DNA of 64,000 bases from Nemertoderma westbladi (lineage: Eukaryota; Xenacoelomorpha; Nemertodermatida; Nemertodermatidae): assembly GCA_032718475.1 (NCBI GenBank), contig JAUCBJ010003467.1:62001-126000 (forward strand). Direction: 5' to 3'. The first letter of the stretch is position 1. The number at the start of each line of letters is the position of its first letter. Below are positions 1 to 9,176 of this stretch, in pieces. Both the position numbers and the translations under genes were made by a program. The notes under the pieces were generated by a model. It saw nothing but the letters and a program-made list of their open reading frames with translations, had not been told where the DNA came from and searched no databases.

Positions 1-59
1 ACCTGCTGACTGGGAGTAAAAGTAAATGCCAAATAACCACCAAGGTTAAGGCTGAAGAG

Positions 60-300
60 TGTTTGGAGCTCATTCACGGTTGGGTGAATTCTTAGCCCGC
101 GAGTATTCTCAGCCCGCGGGTATTCTTAGCCCGCGAGTATTCTCAGCCCGCGGGTATTCTTAGCCCGCGAGTATTCTTATCCCGCAAGTTAGTAAAGGAG
201 TAGGTTTCAGTGGCGTATTGGGGGAACCAAAACAATAAACGTTATTGTTTTACGGGCTAAGAATATCCACGGGCTAAGAATACTCGCGGGCTAAGAATTC
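60..300. repeat. 17-bp tandem motif in inverted arrays
   Basis: About six head-to-tail copies of a 17-bp unit (core AGCCCGCGAGTATTCT, alternating CGCGAG and CGCGGG) run from about 88 to 189. Three copies in the opposite orientation lie at about 252-300 (GGGCTAAGAATACTCGCG). The two arms could pair as a large imperfect hairpin. The roughly 60-bp spacer holds one copy of the 68-bp repeat family seen elsewhere in the window. No coding content. Confidence 0.85.
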
Positions 301-572
301 CTGAGACCTTCATTCACCCATTATCGTGAAATGTATATGACAAATAGAGTCCTAAAAAAGAAATTAAAACGAATAAGTTGGTCCTTCTCCCTGTCCCAAA
401 GAAGTGTAACCTATCCCTCTATGAGTCTTTTCGGGGAATTGATCTCGATTGCTGCAAAGCTATACAACCAAAAGAGAAAGAAATACACCTGGCTGTTATT
501 CTGGCTCAGTCTGCCCATGTTCAGCGTATTTACAGCATATTAGATCCGTGAGGAAATTATTGAAGCAAACAG

Positions 573-627
573 ATAAGTGATCTGTACAGATCAGTGATCT
601 GTACAGATCAGTGATCTGTACAGTCAT
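573..627. repeat. 18-bp palindromic tandem repeat
   Basis: About three copies of an 18-bp unit (TCAGTGATCTGTACAGA) that contains the self-complementary core CTGTACAG. It sits inside the LINE remnant. Confidence 0.85.
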
Positions 628-678
628 ACAAGTAACGAACATCAGTTACGATGGTTCAGTGACGACAGATAACTATAA

Positions 679-834
679 CTACGATTTTTTCCACCACATT
701 TGTGTCTACTGCTGATGGTGACACAGATAACTACGATTTTTTCCACCACATTTGTGTCTACTGCTGATGGTGACACAGATAACTACGATTTTTTCCACCA
801 CATTTGTGTCTACTTCTGATGGTGACACAGATCC
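679..834. repeat. 52-bp tandem repeat, three copies
   Basis: Three nearly identical 52-bp units begin at 679, 731 and 783 (CTACGATTTTTTCCACCACA...). The third differs by one base (ACTTCTG for ACTGCTG). The unit is not a multiple of three and is not coding. Confidence 0.95.
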
Positions 835-930
835 ATTCGACGAAGTCTTATCATGGGGAGTTCTTCAGGGTGACACACTTGCATTCTTGTTCATAAAGTT
901 GTGGTTTTCAAAATAGGATCTGGTTAGATT

Positions 931-1475
931 AATTTATTGGTTGGGGTTCCCGGTTAGTTGGTCAGGCCTCAACCATAGCCGCTCAACCATAGGCGCCCAA
1001 CCATAGGTGCTCAGCCATAATCCCAGAAATATTAGCGGAATTTTGGAGATTATTTCCAGAGGCCAAGGCCATGGCAGTTAATTATAACTTATCTTCAGAT
1101 TGTTGATATAATTTACCAATGGCAGGTTTATTAGGGTTGAGACCTTACCGCAGCTAACCCTAACCAAAACACTAAACCAAAGTACTATACATTACAAAAC
1201 AGCGGGAAAATGTATAAAAATCAGACAGTCTAGAATTCGTCATACGTAAAAACTGACATCGGAAATGGAATCACCGACCAAGAAAACTCGCTTAATGAAA
1301 ATGTTAAGTTCATGGTCATGGTTTATGACAAACAAAACTGACAGACGGACAAACAAACAAACAGACAGACTGTCTAGATTTCTTAAAAACTGACATCGGA
1401 AATGGGGCCATCAACCAAAAAACCCCTATATAGCGCAAATCGTTGGTTGTTGGTATCATGACCTACTACAGTATA
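931..1475. other. Non-genic stretch with a short direct repeat
   Basis: No ORF or RNA gene is apparent. A block containing AAAACTGACATCGGAAATGG occurs at about 1248 and again at about 1385, separated by simple ACAAACAGACAG sequence. Confidence 0.6.
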
Positions 1476-1640
1476 GTCGTCGCTGTGTCCGAGTGGATAC
1501 AGCGCCTGAACTGCTTACACAATAGGGTATGGTGGCGCGGGTTCGAATCCGACTTAATGTTTCACCTTTGAACCCCATGTGCGGCACCGGCACACTGGCG
1601 CCTCAAGCATTTATAACATAATTATTGGCTAAATTGTAAT
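1476..1640 (+). mobile_element. tRNA-derived SINE
   Basis: A tRNA-like head starts at about 1478. It has an A box (TGTCCGAGTGGATAC, 1486-1500) and a near-perfect B box (GGTTCGAATCC, 1540-1550), giving the spacing of an RNA polymerase III internal promoter of tRNA-Ser type. The acceptor and anticodon stems do not pair well and non-tRNA sequence follows, so a SINE is more likely than a functional tRNA gene. The 3' boundary is uncertain. Confidence 0.6.
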
Positions 1641-1789
1641 TAAATTTCATGTGATTTAATTTTAAAGTACCTTCAAACCAATAAGAATTCCTTCATTCAA
1701 GCAATATTAAATTAACACCAGTTTTTCCTGCGCAACACGAATATTAACTCCGTCCCAATAGGGTATAACAAAGATATAAGAGGTTTTAA

Positions 1790-1975
1790 ATAAAGACGGC
1801 ACCCTATGCCGCCCTAAGGGTCAGGGTAAAATATGTAAAGGCGGCACTCTGCCGCCCGCCTCCCTGAGGGTTGAGTTATAATTATATGAAGGCGGCACAC
1901 TGTGCCGCCTTAATGAATATGGTCCACAATTATTTCTAATGAAAAAGCAATATGAATGAATAGGCGGCAGTTTGT
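1790..1975. repeat. Cluster of GGCGGCA hairpins
   Basis: Three short inverted repeats with the same arms, at about 1796-1815, 1838-1855 and 1890-1908 (for example GGCGGCACACTGTGCCGCC), are spaced about 45-50 bp apart. A fourth half-site (GGCGGCAG) lies at about 1961. They would form small GC-rich hairpins in an AT-rich background. No gene is associated. Confidence 0.75.
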
Positions 1976-2189
1976 CTCCTATTTAAGTGTTATTGCTGTT
2001 GGTATGCAAAGGGTTAAACTGTCATGCCAAGATTTGACAAGAATCATATAATACTAACAAGAATTAACAAAGTCTCAAATCACACCAACGCAACGCAATG
2101 CAAGCCAATCCAAGTCACTCAATAACCTCCTCCAAGACCCACAAAGTCTTGGTGACTCTTCCAGACAAGACAACGCCCACCAATAATTA

Positions 2190-2370
2190 CCAAGAACTCA
2201 ATGCATTCAAACCGCAATTATTGGCAATAGAGTTGAATGAATGTTCAGCATATGAGATTCCTGGGGAAATTATTGCAGCTTTAAGATCACTGTACGATGG
2301 TAGGGTGACACACTTGCACCATTCTTATTAGTAATTGTGGTTGATTATGTTCTACGGATGTCCTTAGACC
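2190..2370 (+). pseudogene. RTE-like LINE fragment with internal deletion
   Basis: Translation shows a YEIPGEIIAALRSLYDG block followed at once, in another frame, by GDTLAPFLLVIVVDYVLR. In an intact RTE-type reverse transcriptase these blocks are separated by the catalytic palm, so this copy carries an internal deletion. The 77-codon open frame at 2098-2331 is part of this relic and is not a separate gene. Confidence 0.55.
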
Positions 2371-2430
2371 ATCTTAATAAAGAGGGGGTGATGGTGGGGG
2401 TTACCATCACCCCATCTTTTTTAAGATGGT
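2368..2430. repeat. Hairpin with 28-bp arms
   Basis: Arms at 2368-2395 and 2403-2430 pair with about two mismatches across a 7-base loop. The left arm overlaps the LINE remnant just upstream, so it may have arisen by fold-back copying of that end. Confidence 0.9.
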
Positions 2431-2668
2431 TTAAGACATTCTGCATGCATCTGTGCATTGCAATTGCACCAAAATAAATACTGATACTGGTAGGGTGGTA
2501 GGCCCTACTTATACATATTCAGATATTATATACATTTTGTTTTTCGCAATTGCTGACAAGTTACGCATTTGCGTTTTAACAGTTTAAGGCGGGAATAAAA
2601 TATAAATAAAACAGAATTAGATTGTCTGTCTGTCAGTACCGGTAGCGGTAATTTAGTACCGGTGTAAC

Positions 2669-2758
2669 AGGAAAATATGCCCCCCCGGGAAATGTGCCCG
2701 GGGGGGCATATTTTCCTAGGAAAAAATGCCCCCCCCTTAGGAAATTATGCCCCCCCTG
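2669..2758. repeat. Perfect 21-bp-arm hairpin and C-rich repeats
   Basis: The arms 2669-2689 and 2697-2717 are perfect reverse complements (core AAAATATGCCCCCCCGGG) with a 7-base loop. Further partial copies of CCTAGGAAAAAATGCCCC follow to 2758. Related sequence returns at 3395-3545. Confidence 0.9.
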
Positions 2759-2764
2759 AATTAT

Positions 2765-3135
2765 ACAATAAACAAAACTTATTACTACTAAAACTTACAA
2801 AAATTATACAAAACAATAAACAGTCACTTTACCAAATGAAGGAAAGGAGCAGGTTACAGAGGCAGGCCATTCTAACCTAAACAATAAACGATCATTTAAC
2901 TAATTGAGGGAAAGGAGCAGGTTACAGAGGCGGGATTTTCTAACCAAAACAATAAACAGTCACTTTAGCAAATCAGGGAAAGGAGCAGGTTACAGAGACG
3001 GGATTTTCTAACCAAAACAATAAACGATAACATTACCAATTGAGAGAAAGGAGCAGGTTACATAGGCGGGATTTTCTAACCAAAACAATAAACAAGCACT
3101 TTACCAAATCAGGGAAAGGAGCAGGTTACAGACTT
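2765..3135 (+). repeat. 68-bp minisatellite array
   Basis: About five head-to-tail copies of a 68-bp unit. Hallmarks are ACCAAAACAATAAAC, then ACTTTACCAAAT, then GGAAAGGAGCAGGTTACAG. The period was measured from ACAATAAAC at 2881 to 2949. Small ORFs here (2677-2880, 3040-3234) are products of the repeat. The family is dispersed: single or few copies at 185-243, 7535-7610 (minus), 48137-48295 (minus) and 52430-52690. Confidence 0.9.
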
Positions 3136-4790
3136 AAAAAAGCTTGGAGCTGCTCGGCGCCCACACAAACCACACTCGCACTGCAGCACTGCTGTTATAC
3201 CAGTACTTACTACAGTACTACAATAGCCTACTGACTTAGATACTTCAGTATGCTGTTCTACATCCCTTACTGCCTTACCTGCTTACCTACCGGCAGACTG
3301 GTACCGTACTATTCTTCCAACTATTACAAGTTCTGCAGTTGGTAGATTAAAAGTGGCTACCAGCAGACCGGTATCGTACCAGTTTTCAGACTTTTGAGGG
3401 GGGCTAATTTTCCTGAGGGGAGGCATTATTTCCTAAGGAGAAAATGCCCCCCCCGGGCTAAATTTCCTAGGAAAAATTGCCCGGGGGGGACATAATATCC
3501 TAGGAAATAATGCCCCGGGGGGCAGATTCTAGGGGGGGCTGATTTCCTTGTGACACCGGTACTGTTCTAAAATAGCGGTACAGACCAGGCAGACAGACGT
3601 AGTACGTAGTATAGTCCTGTAGTCTGATACGGTAGTACCTGAGTACAGTCTGACAGTTGTACCGCTTCCGGCTACCGCATTAGTCAGTTAGTGTCAGGTC
3701 AGGTAGTCAGGGTGTGTGTGTGTCAGTTGTCAGTGTGTGAGTTGTGTGTGTGTGTGACTAATAGCTGAACATGAGAACAGCTGAATTCAGGAATAGGTAG
3801 ATAGGCACCCTCCTGACCAGCTGACGGACCAGTACCGGCAGACCGGTATACAGACTGATAGAACAGGTAGGCCTATACAACAGTAGGGTGGTCCAAAAAA
3901 CTTTTTTTCATTCTGTCGATTTCCTCTTTGGTCAGTTGGTGTTTAATCATACTGTCATAAGAACAACGCAACACAACCTCATCAACCTTAACACCAACAG
4001 CTCTACATCTGTACATGCTGCTCCAACCACAAGCGAGTTCATCAGTTCATTTCAGTGATAAAATCTTGTCCTTGTCAGCTTATCCAGCTGTCCAGAGTTG
4101 ATGTTAGGGCTGTACAGCTGTAGGGTGTGTTTGAGAATACGCTTTCTCTTTACTTTATAGCAAGTGAACGCAAAATGCTGAAATGTATGGTTCAGTTCAG
4201 AGGTAGGCCTACAAAGTCATCATTTGTTATAACTTAACTAAGTGATGATTCGGACAGTGTCATTGCTTCACTTATTTGTTGCTTCACTTATTTGTTGCTT
4301 CTCAATCTGGCTGTCTGGGCTTTTTTTCTTCTTCTTGTAGTGCAGTTAGTGTTTTTTTCTCTGCCCTCTTAATCAGTTAATGATTGTATCTTATTTTTCT
4401 CTTGCAATATTTATAGCCCCTTTCACCTTTTTAGCAGTTGCTCGATCTACTCCTGCCATTGTCTGCTTCCGGGAAGATCTCTGACTGTCTGATCAAACAG
4501 AAAGATAAATCTTCAGCTGCTGCATTGTCACCTTGTCGACCCTGTAATACTGTAATATCCTCTGCCTCTCAGCATCTTTGCAGGACAGCAGGATAAACCT
4601 ACATCAAAAGATCAGCAAGTGACTTTGTAAACACTTTAACAGCATCTTGATCAGCAGCTTTCCCTTTCATATTATACTTTCCAACTTTCACATACTTCAG
4701 TACTTTGCATTGCATGCATTCGCACAATTTATTACGGTAAATAATGGAATCTGTTGCTATGGTTGGAATGCCACCCTTGCTGTCTGGCAT
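3136..4790. other. Non-genic stretch
   Basis: No supportable gene. It includes C/G-rich hairpin copies at 3395-3545, a TG-rich simple run at about 3712-3760 and many ACCGGTA motifs. The opposing small ORFs at 4599-5107 overlap each other and a poly-C run and are judged spurious. Confidence 0.5.
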
Positions 4791-4794
4791 CTAG

Positions 4795-5350
4795 GTCCAC
4801 AATTCTTCGATTTCACCCCCCCCCCCCCCCCCCCCCCCCCCTCCAGATTTTTCTACAAATCTTTATCATATCAGCATATTGCTTGAAATTTGAAACACAA
4901 CTAGTTCCACTCACCGTCGATGACCCCATGAAGCCGGAATTTTCGATTTTGCCTTTAAATTTTTTTATAAGCGTTTTAAAGTGTCATTTGCGAAATCGCA
5001 CCCTCAGTATCGTGGCCATTCTTCGCATTAGTCGTAACTTTTTCATATCATTAAAAAGCTCGCGTTGCAAGGATTCCAAATATGTAACAATATCTGAATT
5101 TCATTGAGAAACGGCTGACAGGCTGAGATCAGGAGATATAGGCGTTCAATGATTGCAAGAATTAACGTTCGCTAGATGCCATTTATTCTATTTAATAAAT
5201 ACACTATGTTCTGGAACATTTTGTTTAAGTATGATTTAAATCGCTTATAAAAAAAATTTAAAGGCAAAATCGAAAATTCGGCTTCATGGGGTTATCGATC
5301 TGTCGATGGTGAGTGGAACTAGTTGTGTTTCAAATTTCAAGCAATATGGC
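4795..5350. repeat. Fold-back element with poly-C tract
   Basis: A run of 26 C (4816-4841) is followed by an inverted repeat. Sequence at about 4877-4985 is the near-complement of about 5236-5345, with arms of about 110 bp containing TGAAATTTGAAACACAAC and a GAAGCCGGAATTTTCG-like block. The loop is about 250 bp. Related sequence, including a GATTTGTAGAAAAATCT segment next to a G/C run, recurs at 6820-6915 and 32985-33615. It looks like a non-autonomous dispersed element, possibly MITE-like. No target duplication was identified. Confidence 0.75.
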
Positions 5351-6238
5351 TCGCGCTGAATTTTTACAACTGCAGTATTACTGGCAGCTGTTATTTATTG
5401 TACCGGTTCACCAGTAGTGGTGTACGTACGGTACGTATACAGGTGTATAAACACGACTTTTTGTTGTTTTGTTGAATTGCGGATGCCTTGCTGCCTTGCG
5501 ATAATTAGAAGTATCATTTTTAGTGTATTTGTCAATATCGCATCAAGGTGCTAATGTTGACTTGTGCCGGACTTCACATTATCTGCAATAATGCACTATT
5601 CGCTCTATGCTTGTTTTGAAGGTGTCTACACCAACTAAACCTCATTGCGGTTCTAATGAGTTTCAAGTTTGTATAATAGTAATCATATGATATGAAATTG
5701 CACTTGTTCGTCACCTAACGACGATTTATTATGGGGGTAGTGACTGTTTGCAATGGCAATGCCAGTCGAGGCCAACAGCCACCCCCTATGCACTGTAAAT
5801 ATAATTAAAGAAATTAGTATTATAGTAATGCTGTAAATCCGAGTAGCAGAATGAACAAGTTTTGTCTAAATAATTTTTTTTTATTTGTGTATTTCTCGTT
5901 TCAGTCATTTCCTTAAATTATTTGTTTCTAAAAATATCCTAGTTCCAAACTCTGCCATGCCTATAGATAATTAAGAAAAAAAAAAAATAATAATAAACAT
6001 TACTAAGTGCCAAAAAATAAATTCAAAATGAAAATAACGCTGGTATTTAATTTTTCATTGTCGTATAGAAAGTAACTTAATTTTTTATTTAATCCATTAT
6101 ATATATATCCGTATTATTATTAGTTATATATATATTATTTCAACATTTTCGTATTATTTTATAAATTTTTTTTCCAATATTTTATTTATTAATTCAACAG
6201 TCGTATTAATCAGAGTTAATATGAATGAAAATTCCTGA
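5351..6238. other. AT-rich non-genic stretch
   Basis: No ORF, RNA gene or clear repeat was recognised. Poly-A/T and TA-rich runs dominate from about 5870 to 6230. Confidence 0.5.
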
Positions 6239-6557
6239 TTAATTGGGATACATTCCTTCGACCTCGAAAGAGTTACTAATATGCGTGGAGTTTAGCGATT
6301 TGGACGCTCGGGATGCGTTGATGGATTCCTCGATAACCGATTCATCGATATCCGTGACAAACTGCGATTCGGAATCTCTAATCTCGTTATTCCCGTCCAT
6401 CGCTGCAGTATCGTAGTGTTCAGCGGTCCCACCTTTTTTTTTTTCCTTTGGCTAGTCTCCTTTGCGACGCGCGAAGGGCGGTAGGTCCAGCTTCAACAGG
6501 TTCTTTGGAATCTCGACGAGATACGTTTCTCTGCTGGATTTCTGTCAGGGTTGAAGA
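6239..6557 (-). CDS. Probable terminal coding exon, function unknown
   Basis: A GC-richer island in AT-rich surroundings. On the minus strand one frame is open from about 6557 to a TGA at 6420-6422. The adjacent frame is open from a GGT at about 6433 through an ATG (6398-6400) to TAA (6239-6241), and its last 53 codons are rich in Asp, Glu and Ser. The two frames meet at a run of 11 A (minus strand, about 6434-6444). A one-base length difference there would join them, so this is either a coding exon with a homopolymer error, a real frameshift, or a decaying gene. The codon composition looks protein-like in both halves. A splice acceptor upstream is not obvious. I do not recognise the protein. 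Confidence 0.4.
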
Positions 6558-6639
6558 CTCATTAATATGAAATATTGATGATATGAAATATTAAAAAAAG
6601 CCATTACTGGTACTGGTAATAAAATCTTTACAATTTTTG

Positions 6640-6915
6640 GGAAAATTTTTCCCGTCTTGTTTCCCCGAGGAAACCGGGAAATTTGAGAAAAATATCAGAG
6701 TCTTTTCATATATAGACAATGTAGAATTGAATATGTGAAAAATTATGTAAGTGTTTTCCCACTAGACAAGTGTTTTAGACACATCCATTTTTTAGTGTTT
6801 CAGTGCCCCCCAAACCGGAAATTCCCCAATATGATAAAGATTTGTAGAAAAATCTGGGGGGGGGGGGTCTGTGTCATCAGAAAATGACACTATATTACGG
6901 GACATGGTGTATATT
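6640..6915 (+). repeat. Dispersed repeat with G tract
   Basis: Sequence around 6650-6720 (GGGAAATTTGAGAAAAATATC) matches, in opposite orientation, blocks at 46530, 50130 and 52110. At 6840-6868 GATTTGTAGAAAAATCT abuts a run of 13 G, as in the fold-back family at 4795 and 33540. It is followed by a GACACTATATTACGGGACAT block also found near 33580. Confidence 0.7.
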
Positions 6916-7750
6916 ACAGTATTATATATAGATTGGCTTCCCAAATTATTAATAAACACCAAACACAATATATAGGCCTAACAAATATGCCTAATAAATA
7001 ATAAGCAATAAGCTGAAGGCATTCCAGAATTAGCGACCAGCAAGCAATAACAATTAAATTTTTTTTTATGTCTGACAACTTCTAGATTATTGCAAATATG
7101 TTATATAGTTTATTTATGGTATGCAGTAAAATTCATGTAATTTTGACCAGAACTAGTCCCATGACATATCACACCTCACTGCTTTGACGCCACACAATGT
7201 GGGCAATGTGGGGTGCGTGCTGGGACTAGCTCTCATAACTTTGACTTGATTTTTTTTCTCCTATCAACTTTTTTTCAGTTTTGTTACATATTAAACACTG
7301 TCAGAATATCAAAATGAAAAAAGTTTTTTCGACCACCCTAGTATACAGGTAGGGCTATGAGTAAACCTAGTACCGGTACTGTACTGTCAGCTTATAAGTT
7401 TTTAAGTTGTACCGTACTGGTCTGACCAGATAGCGGGGGAAACTGGACGCAATAAAAATTCATCCTTCTCCAGGGGAAATTCGACGCAAATAACAGCTGC
7501 TTACTTCAAAAATAAAACTGTAACCTGTTCTATTGTATTTAGTTTATTGATTTGGTTAAAACAACGTGCAACTGTAACCTGCTCCTTTCCCTAAATTGAG
7601 AATTTAACATTGAGGCGGGATATTAATTCGCCAAGATGGGTTTGCGACCAGTCCAGTCCCCCCCCCCCCCCCCCCCCTGTCTCGGTCTGACAGAGATAGG
7701 CCCAATTCCAGATTCCATTAAGCAGTTAAGAAATACGATTATATTAAATA
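6916..7750. other. Non-genic stretch with a 68-bp repeat copy and poly-C
   Basis: No gene seen. One minus-oriented copy of the 68-bp family lies at about 7535-7610 (CTGTAACCTGCTCCTTTCCC). A run of 20 C is at 7658-7677. No promoter element for the downstream gene can be assigned. Confidence 0.5.
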
Positions 7751-8686
7751 ATGGTTAAGCCACAAAATAATCATGGTCGTAAAGGTACCGGTACAGTTGG
7801 GACACCGGCCAGACAAAGTCCACCGGTACTCGGAGCTAACCAAAGCAGCGGCTATTCCACAACTGGACGCGCTAACATTCGACCTACAGCTCTTTTCCGG
7901 GAGGAAGATATGGACTCTGAGTCCATCACATACCACCGTCCACGGAACAGACAACGCTCAGACGTGTTCTCACGCGTAACCACCGACGGAACTTCTCATC
8001 AAACCGTTCCTACACAGGGAACTTCTCGTCAGACTGTTCCTAACAAGGGAACATCTCGCCAGAAAGTTCCTAACAAGGGGAAATCTCGCCAAACCGTTCC
8101 TACCCAGGGAACTTCTCGCCAGACTGTTCCTAACAAGGGAACATCTCGCCAGACTGTTCCTAACAAGGGAACATCTCGCCAGACTGTTCCTAACAAGGGA
8201 ACATCTCGCCACACTGTTCCTAATAAGGAAACATCTCGCCAGACCGTTCCTACCCAGGGAACATCTCGCCAGAACGTCCCCACCCAGGGAACATCTCACC
8301 AGACTGTTCCTACCCAGGGAACCAGCAGTTCTCAACCTCGGAAGTCATCCGACGGTCACGGAAGCGGCGGTAGGAAACAATCTCATCCAAAGAAACGCCT
8401 AACAATGCGAAAGCAAATTATATATTTCCAAAGAACATCGCAATTATTAATCCCCAGACTTGCATTTCTACGGGTTGTTCGAGAAATATGCGGGGACTGC
8501 ACCGGTGGGACTCCATTCATGTTCCAAGCATTGGCGATAGAGGCGTTGCGAGAAGCGAGCGAGGCATTTCTTGTTTATATGTTTCAGGATGCGCAACTTC
8601 TATCGACGCACGCTAAACGTGTTACAGTTATGGTTCGAGATATTAAACTACTGAAACGTTTAAAAGAAGATCAATTTAACGTTTAA
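7751..8686 (+). CDS. Centromeric histone H3 variant (CENP-A/cenH3-like)
   Basis: A 311-residue protein whose C-terminal part (about 215-306) is a histone H3 fold. The aN segment is RKQIIYFQRTSQLLI, a1 is LAFLRVVREIC, a2 runs from FQALAIEALREASEAFLV, and HAKRVTVMVRDIKLLKRL covers loop 2 and a3. Canonical H3 has eight residues between REI(A/C) and the FQ that opens a2; here there are ten. That two-residue longer loop 1, the Cys after REI as in CENP-A, and the absence of the conserved H3 Gln in a1 all favour cenH3, the histone that marks centromeric nucleosomes. Residues 81-190 are eleven decapeptides of the type TSRQTVPNKG (30-bp DNA repeats), an unusually long, basic, low-complexity tail. Residues 1-80 and 191-214 are also Arg/Lys/Ser rich. 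The gene is a single exon. A 20-bp direct repeat spans the stop codon, and AATAAA lies about 25 bp downstream (8712). A recent retrocopy is possible, but the frame is intact. Confidence 0.87.
   Translation: MVKPQNNHGRKGTGTVGTPARQSPPVLGANQSSGYSTTGRANIRPTALFREEDMDSESITYHRPRNRQRSDVFSRVTTDGTSHQTVPTQGTSRQTVPNKGTSRQKVPNKGKSRQTVPTQGTSRQTVPNKGTSRQTVPNKGTSRQTVPNKGTSRHTVPNKETSRQTVPTQGTSRQNVPTQGTSHQTVPTQGTSSSQPRKSSDGHGSGGRKQSHPKKRLTMRKQIIYFQRTSQLLIPRLAFLRVVREICGDCTGGTPFMFQALAIEALREASEAFLVYMFQDAQLLSTHAKRVTVMVRDIKLLKRLKEDQFNV
7988..8320 (+). repeat. 30-bp coding tandem repeat in cenH3 tail
   Basis: Eleven 30-bp units (consensus ACATCTCGCCAGACTGTTCC plus AACAAGGGA or ACCCAGGGA) encode the decapeptides. 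Two unit types alternate irregularly (NKG and TQG endings), which suggests unequal exchange or slippage. The repeat leaves antisense frames open too (8029-8283, 7970-8335); these are not genes. Confidence 0.95.
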
Positions 8687-9145
8687 AAGAAGATCAATTT
8701 GCGTAATTAACAATAAATCTAATCTTAATCTAATATTAATTGTAGTTACCCATATATCATGTTCTCATGAGCCCGCTTTGAATCTTGTGTGACATGATTA
8801 TTGTTTGTACCGTCGTTGTCTGGCTGTAAATAGTCTTACCATCTTATACATAGAACTCCGCTTCTCTGAACAGATTCCTATTTTTTGTTGATTTCATATT
8901 TTAATTTTTTCAGTATTTTAATAATGGTACACAGTTTTAGTTATATATTCATATTCAAGCTTATCATAATTCATAATGAAGGATCACTATATTTTGCATG
9001 AGTTTTTTTAATTTCTCATACATTTTCTTGTTTTACTGTTTACTTTACATTTTCGTGTTTTCGTATTTACTGCGTTTTTTTACATATTTTCCAACTTCAC
9101 TACAAGGAATATAATGCCGTAATTCAGTGATACGACCATGACGCC

Positions 9146-9176
<31 letters not shown>

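Larger units (their letters stand above)
390..930 (+). pseudogene. RTE-like LINE reverse transcriptase remnant
   Basis: Short translated islands in different frames resemble RTE-type reverse transcriptase: an ISIAAKLYN-like block at about 440-475 and a WGVLQGDTLAFLF block at about 855-890. Between them the coding sequence is replaced by an 18-bp palindromic repeat (573-627) and three copies of a 52-bp repeat (679-834). No intact frame remains. The same family recurs at 2190-2370, 10880-11230, 27930-27975, 42735-42885 and 56430-56800. The family name is inferred from motif order only. Confidence 0.5.

Noticed and set aside
1476-1560. Functional tRNA-Ser gene
   Set aside because: A and B boxes are good, but the acceptor and anticodon arms do not pair and unrelated sequence follows, so it was called a SINE.
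4599-5107. Overlapping small ORFs around the poly-C run
   Set aside because: They run through a 26-C homopolymer and a fold-back repeat and lie on both strands.
7970-8335. Antisense ORFs over the cenH3 repeats
   Set aside because: They exist only because the 30-bp unit has no stops on the other strand; the sense frame alone continues into a conserved fold.
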